Assembly: GCF_946885725.1 (NCBI RefSeq)
Contig: NZ_CAMPGZ010000130.1
Span: forward strand, 1 to 11,824
Reading direction: 5' to 3'
DNA length: 11,824 nt
Origin: an uncultured Nocardioides sp.
Lineage (GTDB): Bacteria > Actinomycetota > Actinomycetes > Propionibacteriales > Nocardioidaceae
Of the stretch, positions 7,303-11,824 are shown piece after piece. The notes beneath the pieces are model-generated. The model was not told where the DNA came from and searched no databases. It was given only the letters and a program-made list of their open reading frames with translations. The position numbers and the translations under genes were made by a program. The first letter of the stretch is position 1; every line of letters begins with the position of its first letter.

Positions 7303-8225
7303 TCCGCACCCTGGCCACGCTCACCACCTGGATCGCGATCACGGCCCTGCTCGTGGTCTCGGGCGGCTACACCGTGCACTACCTGCTCACCTGGCAGTGG
7401 ACGCGAGCGGAGTTCGCCGGGATCGGGTTCGTCGCGTGCATGGTGTTCGCGGCGACTCTTGTGGTGCTGAGCCGGATCCGACAGCTGGAGGAGCGGTGGG
7501 CGGGCACGTCGACGGTCGCCCCGACGCCTGCTGCTCCGGCCACTGCTCCGACGGCGGCCTCGCTCGACGGCGCTGAGCCACGGCCGCGGTTCACCTGGCT
7601 GACCGACGCGCCTCTGTACGTCATCGCGGCCGCTCCCGTCACCGTGGTCCTGCTCGCGGGATCCGGCAGCGTCCCCGGCCTCGACGCGCCGCGACCCGGC
7701 GTGTTCGTCCCGATCTTCCTCGCCAGCGGCATGGTGGTCGCCGGCCTGGCGTCCCTCGTCGAGCGACTGGCCGCGCGACGTACCCACGCGCGGGTGGGCC
7801 CGGCCGCACGCCGAGGTGTGCGGGCGACCGTCCTGCTCGCCCTCGCCGTGATCGTCGTCGGTGCAGGGATCACCGGACTCGTCTTCCGCGGTGCGCACTA
7901 CTGGGGCAGTCCCCTCGGACCCGGCCGCACCCGGCTCGTGCTCGACGTGCGCCACCAGGGGTCGACACCCGGCCCGGCCGTCGTCGCCGCGACAGTGGGT
8001 CGCTACTGCAGCCTGGAGGCCGGGGTCCCCGCGCGCTACCGCGGCGTCGAACCGCTCACCGGTGGCCGCGTCCTGCTGACCGTCAGCCCGGCTCTCGACG
8101 ACGAGGCCGTGGCCCGGTTCGGGGGCTGCCTGCAGGACGCCGTCGTCGGCCGCCACAGCATCGAGATGCTGCGCGCCCGCACCGTCCTCGACGCTGCGCC
8201 TCGGGTTGAGGACGAAGGTCGCTGA
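7299..8225 (+). CDS. Five-segment membrane protein of unknown function, coupled to the dikinase
   Basis: 308 residues. Hydrophobic segments lie near 8-28, 39-58, 104-120, 134-154 and 173-195. They are followed by a soluble C-terminal domain (about 200-308) with two cysteines (237, 277). A charged, Ala/Pro/Thr-rich linker (about 60-98) joins segments two and three. If the basic RR/RAAR stretches between segments four and five are cytoplasmic, the tail lies outside the cell. I do not recognise a family, and there is no catalytic motif. Its ATG overlaps the dikinase TGA, so the two are translated together and may work together, for instance with the dikinase acting at the membrane. The 76 bases after it carry a regulatory element before the next gene. 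Confidence 0.85.
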   Translation: MIRTLATLTTWIAITALLVVSGGYTVHYLLTWQWTRAEFAGIGFVACMVFAATLVVLSRIRQLEERWAGTSTVAPTPAAPATAPTAASLDGAEPRPRFTWLTDAPLYVIAAAPVTVVLLAGSGSVPGLDAPRPGVFVPIFLASGMVVAGLASLVERLAARRTHARVGPAARRGVRATVLLALAVIVVGAGITGLVFRGAHYWGSPLGPGRTRLVLDVRHQGSTPGPAVVAATVGRYCSLEAGVPARYRGVEPLTGGRVLLTVSPALDDEAVARFGGCLQDAVVGRHSIEMLRARTVLDAAPRVEDEGR

Positions 8226-8229
8226 CCGC

Positions 8230-8262
8230 GAGGCCCTCCGGCCCTGCTCGCCGCACGGCCGG
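8230..8262. promoter_or_regulatory. Shared GGCC element and stem-loop before the flavodoxin gene
   Basis: CTCCGGCCCTG at 8236-8246 is identical to 5105-5115. On the reverse strand 8230-8245 reads AGGGCCGGAGGGCCTC, matching the site at 2272-2287 at 12 of 16 positions with equal half-site position. CCGGCC (8238-8243) can also pair with GGCCGG (8257-8262) around a 13-base loop. This suggests an internal promoter or operator 40 to 70 bases before the flavodoxin ATG. A terminator of the preceding pair is possible, but there is no U-tract. Confidence 0.45.
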
Positions 8263-8279
8263 CAGGAACACGCTGAAGG

Positions 8280-8301
8280 GGAAGCGAAAGGAAGGTGCGC
8301 C
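8280..8301 (+). promoter_or_regulatory. Purine-rich leader and RBS of the flavodoxin gene
   Basis: GGAAGCGAA (8280-8288) then GGAAGG (8290-8295), six bases before the ATG. Nearly the same as the leader of the Rv1738-like gene at 2349-2365, differing by one base in the spacer. Confidence 0.6.
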
Positions 8302-8811
8302 ATGAAGGCACTGGTGGTGTACGAGTCCATGTGGGGCAACACGCGACAGGTCGCGACCGCGATCGCGGTAGGCCTCGGCGGCGTCCCGGTGACGCAGGTC
8401 GACCACGTCGACGCTGACGACCTGAAGGACCTCGACCTGCTCGTGGTCGGCGGACCCACTCATGCGTTCTCGATGAGCCGGTCGTCGACGCGGCGCGATG
8501 CCGTTGCGAAGGGCGCGCCGGCGAGCCAAGAAGGCATGGGTGTCCGGGAGTGGCTCGACGCCCTGCCTGCCGACCTCACCGCGGCCGTGGCGACGTTCGA
8601 CACCCGCGCGACCACGGTCCGGCACCTTCCGGGGTCGGCCGCCAAGAGCGCGGCGAAGGAGATCAAGCGCCACCACGGTGGTCGCGTCGTGGACCAGGAG
8701 AGCTTCTACGTGCTCGACATGGAAGGGCCCCTGGCAGAGGGCGAGCTCGACCGCGCCCGCGCGTGGGCCGCGAAGCTGGCTCACGCCGTTCCCGCATCGT
8801 CTCGGTCCTGA
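8302..8811 (+). CDS. Flavodoxin-like FMN protein
   Basis: 169 residues, one flavodoxin domain. The N-terminal strand and phosphate-binding loop KALVVYESMWGNTRQVA (2-18) is the classic FMN-phosphate site. LLVVGGPTHAFSMS (46-59) and VATFDTRATTV (96-106) supply the two loops that embrace the isoalloxazine ring. There is no signal peptide or membrane segment, so it is cytosolic. Known: flavodoxins carry low-potential electrons, and related domains in this class may serve as flavin reductases or sensors. Inferred: a redox carrier used when oxygen or iron is limiting. The length is typical. ATG 8302 follows AAGGAAGG (8288-8295) at good spacing; the in-frame codon at 8206 would overlap the preceding gene. 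The redox partner is not visible in the window. Confidence 0.9.
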   Translation: MKALVVYESMWGNTRQVATAIAVGLGGVPVTQVDHVDADDLKDLDLLVVGGPTHAFSMSRSSTRRDAVAKGAPASQEGMGVREWLDALPADLTAAVATFDTRATTVRHLPGSAAKSAAKEIKRHHGGRVVDQESFYVLDMEGPLAEGELDRARAWAAKLAHAVPASSRS

Positions 8812-8851
8812 CCGCTTCGGCAGCCGGACCGACAAAGCAAGGGAGCCCGAC

Positions 8852-9148
8852 ATGTTGTGGGACAACTACCCAGGGTCGGGGCACATGGACGGTTGGGACA
8901 CCGGCATCGTCGACGTCATCCTGCTCGGAGTGCTCGTCGCCTCCGTCGTCTCGCTCATCGTGACCGGCGTGATGACGCGACGCTCACTCGGCTCGCACCC
9001 CAGCACCGGCCACGAACCGGACACCCGACCCGACCCCGAAGCCAAGCGGATCCTCGACCGGCGCTTCGCCGCCGGCGAGATCGACGAGGAGGAGTACCTC
9101 CGCCGCGCGGCGGCACTCCGTGGTGAGGAGAAGGAGGGATTCAGATGA
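8852..9148 (+). CDS. Small membrane protein with SHOCT domain
   Basis: 98 residues. One hydrophobic segment at about 18-40 (GIVDVILLGVLVASVVSLIV) is followed by a polar linker and a C-terminal SHOCT motif. That motif, ILDRRFAAGEIDEEEYLRRA at 67-86, is the short helical pattern in which 'RYA.GEI..EEY..R' is typical. Known: SHOCT domains are short oligomerisation or anchoring modules at the C-termini of many small membrane proteins; no enzyme activity is known. GGGAG (8841-8845) lies six bases before the ATG. The stop overlaps the next start, so it is translationally coupled to the 2TM protein, and the two may form a membrane complex. Function unknown. Confidence 0.87.
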   Translation: MLWDNYPGSGHMDGWDTGIVDVILLGVLVASVVSLIVTGVMTRRSLGSHPSTGHEPDTRPDPEAKRILDRRFAAGEIDEEEYLRRAAALRGEEKEGFR

Positions 9149-9438
9149 CCGAGTACACGACCAGCGACGGCACCATCCAGACGGACGAAGAGCTTCGCCA
9201 GGCGGCGATCAAGCGGCTCAAGGACAAGCGCGACTTCAAGGCCCACGTGCTCGCGTACGTGATGGTGAACGCGCTGCTCGTCGCGATCTGGGCGACCACG
9301 TCGGCTGGGTTCTTCTGGCCGGTCTTCCCCCTGTTCGGTTGGGGCATCGGGCTCGCGTTCCACGCGTGGGACGTCTACTCGAAGCCCGCGACGGCTGAGC
9401 AGGTCGCAGCCGAGATGGAGCGGCTGCGTCGAGGCTGA
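9145..9438 (+). CDS. 2TM domain protein
   Basis: 97 residues. An N-terminal helix AAIKRLKDKRDFKAHVLAYV leads into the first membrane segment (about 34-50). WPVFPLFGWGIGLAFHAWDV (58-77) is the second, with the conserved GWGIGLAxHA signature of the 2TM family (PF13239). A short charged tail ends the protein. Known: 2TM modules occur alone or fused to LytTR or histidine-kinase proteins; their role is unclear. Its ATG overlaps the TGA of the SHOCT gene, and AAGGAGGG (9131-9138) provides a strong SD inside that gene. The next start is 7 bases past its stop, so the three are probably one operon. Family assignment is firm, function unknown. Confidence 0.9.
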   Translation: MTEYTTSDGTIQTDEELRQAAIKRLKDKRDFKAHVLAYVMVNALLVAIWATTSAGFFWPVFPLFGWGIGLAFHAWDVYSKPATAEQVAAEMERLRRG

Positions 9439-9444
9439 CGACCG

Positions 9445-10134
9445 ATGAACACCGCACACAAGCGGACGACGTGCGCGATCTATCCGCTCGCTGTTGCGGC
9501 CATCGCGTACGTCGTTCTCCAGGGGCTGGGACGCGCTGCAGGTACGACGGCAGCCGAGCGAGGTGGGCGACTGCCGGGCGACGACGTCGTCCCAGCGCCG
9601 CAGCTCGTCACCGACCATGCCGTCACCATCGAGGCACCGGCGGAGCAGGTGTGGCCGTGGCTGACGCAGATGGGCTGGCACCGCGGCGGTTGGTACACGC
9701 CGCGCTGGGTCGACCGGTTGTGCTTCCCGGCCAACCGACCCAGTGCGGACGTCCTCGACCCCGTGCTCGTGCGTGACCTCGAGGTCGGCGACGTCATCCC
9801 CGACGGCCCGCCCGGCACCGCCGAGTACGTCGTGGTCGAGGTCGACGCTCCTCGTGCGCTCGTGCTGCGTTCCACCACTCACGTCCCGCCGGGATGGCGC
9901 GAGAGGTTCGGCGCCGAGATCGTGTGGACCTGGTCGTTCCTGCTGACCGACGTGGCTGACGGCAGCACACGGGTGCATCTGCGCGTGCGCGGCCGCATGT
10001 CGCCGTGCTGGTTCGCCGCGCTCTACCGGGCGACCATCGTCCCGGCCGACTTCGTGATGGGCATGGGCATGCTGCGCGGCCTGAGGCGCCGGGTGGTCGA
10101 GCCTGTCGAGACCCCGCGACACCGCCCCGCCTAG
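9445..10134 (+). CDS. Membrane-anchored SRPBCC (START-like) protein
   Basis: 229 residues. An N-terminal hydrophobic segment (about 10-28) is followed by LPGDDVVPAP and a single SRPBCC domain, about 55-205. The domain opens with HAVTIEAPAEQVWPWLTQMG (58-77), the usual 'I.APpe.VW.wl.qmG' start of this fold, then GGWYTPRWVDRL. Known: the fold makes a deep hydrophobic pocket for lipids, steroids or polyketides; many members are non-enzymatic. Inferred: a lipid-binding protein tethered to the membrane; the ligand is unknown. ATG 9445 follows GAGG (9431-9434) with a rather long 10-base spacer, in the 6-base gap after the 2TM stop and its own coding end. The last residues, VVEPVETPRHRPA, come from a REP-like repeat (10092-10113). 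The stop is one base from the TreT stop. Confidence 0.87.
   Translation: MNTAHKRTTCAIYPLAVAAIAYVVLQGLGRAAGTTAAERGGRLPGDDVVPAPQLVTDHAVTIEAPAEQVWPWLTQMGWHRGGWYTPRWVDRLCFPANRPSADVLDPVLVRDLEVGDVIPDGPPGTAEYVVVEVDAPRALVLRSTTHVPPGWRERFGAEIVWTWSFLLTDVADGSTRVHLRVRGRMSPCWFAALYRATIVPADFVMGMGMLRGLRRRVVEPVETPRHRPA
10092..10113. repeat. REP-like actinobacterial repeat at the 3' end of the SRPBCC gene
   Basis: A 22-base unit whose reverse strand begins GGTCTCGACAGGCTCGACC. It contains two TCGA blocks in a near-inverted arrangement. From memory, units of this form are scattered in the genomes of some actinomycetes such as Nocardioides. Only one copy was seen in this window, so the repeat identity rests on recollection. 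Confidence 0.45.
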
Positions 10135-10135
10135 G

Positions 10136-11581
10136 TCACTCCTCCACGAGGTCGGACAGCAGGTCGACGTACTGCTCGAGGTGCCGGTCGCCGAGGTACT
10201 CCGACTGCACCCGCGCGTGCGCGGCGGCACCGAGCCGTTGCGCCAGCTCGGGGTCGATGAGCGGCCGGCTGAGGATCGCCGCGAACTCGTCCAGGTCGTA
10301 GGGGTCCGGGACCAGCAGGCCGTCGCGTCCGTCGACGATCTGGTCCTGGATGCCGCCGAGCCTGCTGGCCACGACCGGCCGGCCCTTCCACATCGCCTCG
10401 GTGACGGTCAGCCCGAAGCCCTCGACGAGGCTCTTCTGCACGACCACGGTCGCGTACCTCTGCAGCGCGTTGACGATGACGGCGTTCTCGTCCTCGTCGC
10501 CCATCGGCATCGTCGCCAGGTGCACCCGCCGCCGTACAGGGACCGGAAGCTTGCGCCAGGCGGCGCGGCACTCGTCGAGCACCTCCGCGTCCTCGGGGTC
10601 GTCCGAGACTCCCGACAGCTCCGGCCCGGCCAGCAGGAGGTGGGCGCCACCGAGGTCGTGCCCGTCGAGCGCACGGGCGAACCCCTCGATCACTCCGGTC
10701 ATGTCCTTCAGCCGGTCCCACCGGCTGACCTGCACGACCAGCGGCTCGCCGTACGGCGGCGGCTCGCCGTCCACGACGATCCCACCGTTGGCCCCTCGCG
10801 GAGTCACCGCACCGAGGCTGCCGTCGGGGCGGACGTACGCGACCGGACCGTCGGGGTCGGCGCCGGTGACCAGGCCTACCTGAGCCAGCACGGCGTCCAC
10901 GTGCTCGGGCGCCAGGGGCATGTTCTTGACCGAGTACGGGTCGATCGACGGTGGGATCACCGCTACTCGCATCGACGCGGCCCAGGCGGGTGCGTACTCG
11001 CGGCGCGAGAACACCAAGGCCTCGGCGTGCTCGACGTAACGGCGCAGGAACCCCCAGCCCTGCTCGGTCACCTCGTTCTGCGTGTCCCGGCCCACGTGGC
11101 ACCGCCACACCACCCGGGCGCCGAGCCTGCGCAACCCCTCCGCCAGGCCGGCGGTCTGGGGGTCGTGCAGCACGACGATGTCACCGGGCGCGACGTGCTC
11201 GGTCAGCTCGGCCAGGTTGCGGCGCAGCACGTCCTCGTAGTGCGCACGCTCGCCCTCGCCGAGAGGTCCACCGTCACCCCGGTCGCCGTGGAGCACGTTG
11301 TGCAGCCGCTTGGTGATCGTGAAGAAGGCGGTATCGGCGTCCAGCACCAGCCACCGGTTGCGGACACCCGTCCCGTTGGCGTAGCCGAGCAAGGTCCGCA
11401 ACAGCTCGGCCACGCCGCCGCCGTGCGCCGTGGCGTTCACGTGCCAGATGGTGCGGTCGCCGAACGCCGAGCGAGCGCGCTCTGCCGCCGCAGCCAACCG
11501 CTCGACCCGGTGTGTCGGCAGCAGGGCGGTCAGCCGGTCGAGCTCGACCGGTCGGATCGTCACCTCCTCCATGCCCTGCAT
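10136..11581 (-). CDS. treT: TreT-like trehalose synthase, GT4 glycosyltransferase
   Basis: About 481 residues from ATG 11581; ATG 11572 (478 residues) is equally possible, and neither has a strong SD. N-terminal half: TIWHVNATAHGGGVAELLRT (41-60 from ATG 11572), ITKRLHNVLHGDRGDGGPLG (86-105) and VVLHDPQTAGL (133-143), the signature of trehalose synthase/trehalose phosphorylase proteins. C-terminal GT4 half: QVSRWDRLKDM (281-291) for phosphate binding and KSLVEGFGLTVTEAMWKGRP (380-399) with the E-x7-E motif. Known: TreT makes trehalose from NDP-glucose and glucose; close relatives phosphorolyse trehalose. Inferred: trehalose formation as a stress protectant in the cytosol. It is divergent from the FBP aldolase/phosphatase gene, so hexose phosphate supply and trehalose synthesis may be co-regulated. 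Direction of reaction and sugar-nucleotide donor are not readable from the sequence. Confidence 0.85.
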   Translation of the reverse strand: MQGMEEVTIRPVELDRLTALLPTHRVERLAAAAERARSAFGDRTIWHVNATAHGGGVAELLRTLLGYANGTGVRNRWLVLDADTAFFTITKRLHNVLHGDRGDGGPLGEGERAHYEDVLRRNLAELTEHVAPGDIVVLHDPQTAGLAEGLRRLGARVVWRCHVGRDTQNEVTEQGWGFLRRYVEHAEALVFSRREYAPAWAASMRVAVIPPSIDPYSVKNMPLAPEHVDAVLAQVGLVTGADPDGPVAYVRPDGSLGAVTPRGANGGIVVDGEPPPYGEPLVVQVSRWDRLKDMTGVIEGFARALDGHDLGGAHLLLAGPELSGVSDDPEDAEVLDECRAAWRKLPVPVRRRVHLATMPMGDEDENAVIVNALQRYATVVVQKSLVEGFGLTVTEAMWKGRPVVASRLGGIQDQIVDGRDGLLVPDPYDLDEFAAILSRPLIDPELAQRLGAAAHARVQSEYLGDRHLEQYVDLLSDLVEE

Positions 11582-11731
11582 GGTCCCGTGGCTTGCCCTT
11601 CGGCGCCAGCAGCAGAGCCGGCTCCGGCCCTTCGGGCAACGAGCCTGTGACCTTCGACCCTCCCCGCCACCATCCCCGATCCGTGGACTGGAGAACGACG
11701 GGAACGGACGAAGAAGCGAGGAGGGACCACC
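11582..11731. promoter_or_regulatory. Divergent region between TreT and FBP aldolase/phosphatase genes
   Basis: 150 bases, with promoters needed both ways. It holds CTCCGGCCCT (11622-11631), also found at 5105 and 8236. A small dyad GCCC-TTC-GGGC (11627-11637) overlaps it, and an outer inverted repeat TTGCCC (11593-11598) / GGGCAA (11634-11639) surrounds it. The purine-rich leader and SD GAAGCGAGGAGGG (11713-11725) stand six bases before GTG 11732. No -10 box is evident. Confidence 0.55.
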
Positions 11732-11824
11732 GTGCTCACGCTCAGCATCATCAAGGCAGACACCGGCGGATGGGTCGGCCACTCCAGCGTGCACCCCGAC
11801 CAGCTCGCCGAGGCACGGTGCCGG
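11732..11824 (+). CDS. Archaeal-type (class V) fructose-1,6-bisphosphate aldolase/phosphatase, N-terminal fragment
   Basis: 31 codons to the window edge. The start, LTLSIIKADTGGWVGHSSVH (residues 2-21), fits the FBP aldolase/phosphatase N-terminus, in which 'lSvIKADvG...GH..vHP' is conserved. Asp10 and His17 correspond to metal-binding residues of that family. Known: the enzyme joins dihydroxyacetone phosphate and glyceraldehyde-3-phosphate, then dephosphorylates the product to fructose-6-phosphate, driving gluconeogenesis one way. It is common in archaea and deeply branching bacteria and found in some actinobacteria. GTG 11732 is supported by GAGGAGGG (11718-11725) six bases upstream. Inferred: it supplies hexose phosphate for the divergent trehalose synthase. 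The rest of the gene lies outside the window, so intactness is unknown. Confidence 0.85.
   Translation, partial: MLTLSIIKADTGGWVGHSSVHPDQLAEARCR

Noticed and set aside
11627..11637. GCCC-TTC-GGGC as a terminator
   Set aside because: It is only a 4-bp stem with a three-base loop and no U-tract, and it lies between divergent genes where no transcript should end.
11582..11794. N-terminal extension of the trehalose synthase to 11794
   Set aside because: The added residues do not resemble the family and would overlap the FBP aldolase/phosphatase start and its strong RBS.

Overview
The window is very GC-rich DNA with strong GC bias at third codon positions, tightly packed genes, ATGA stop/start overlaps and GTG starts. 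It also encodes an Rv1738-type (DUF1876) protein, an actinobacterial family. I infer a high-GC actinomycete. A Nocardioides-like lineage is possible but is not established. No rRNA, tRNA, CRISPR array, insertion sequence or transposase was seen.

Layout. (1) 1-2213, minus strand: 5' part of a GNAT acetyltransferase fused to an ADP-forming acyl-CoA synthetase, cut by the left edge. (2) 2375-2653, plus: a small Rv1738/DUF1876 dormancy protein, divergent from gene 1. (3) 2669-5038, minus: a multi-pass membrane protein with a degenerate PAP2-like half and a PhoD-like metallophosphatase half. (4) 5182-10134, plus: a run of six genes. These are a PEP-synthase/rifampin-phosphotransferase-like dikinase, a coupled membrane protein, a flavodoxin, a small SHOCT membrane protein, a coupled 2TM protein and a membrane-anchored SRPBCC protein. 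(5) 10136-11581, minus: a TreT-like trehalose synthase glycosyltransferase, tail to tail with the SRPBCC gene. (6) 11732-11824, plus: the first 31 codons of an archaeal-type (class V) fructose-1,6-bisphosphate aldolase/phosphatase, cut by the right edge.

Taken together the genes look like a dormancy, low-oxygen or energy-stress island. It combines a ribosome-hibernation-like protein, a protein acyltransferase/acyl-CoA synthetase, a dikinase, a flavodoxin, a gluconeogenic FBPase and a trehalose-forming enzyme. The regulatory DNA supports this reading. A GGCC-based element (CTCCGGCCCT or its close relative AGGGCCGAACGGCCTT) lies in four of the main intergenic regions. A purine-rich leader (GAAGCGA followed by GGARGG) precedes at least three of the genes. 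I infer a common regulator, possibly DosR/DevR-like, but no regulator gene lies in the window. A perfect 7-bp hairpin sits just upstream of the dikinase ribosome binding site.

Gene-free stretches are all under 200 bases and are described as regulatory features.
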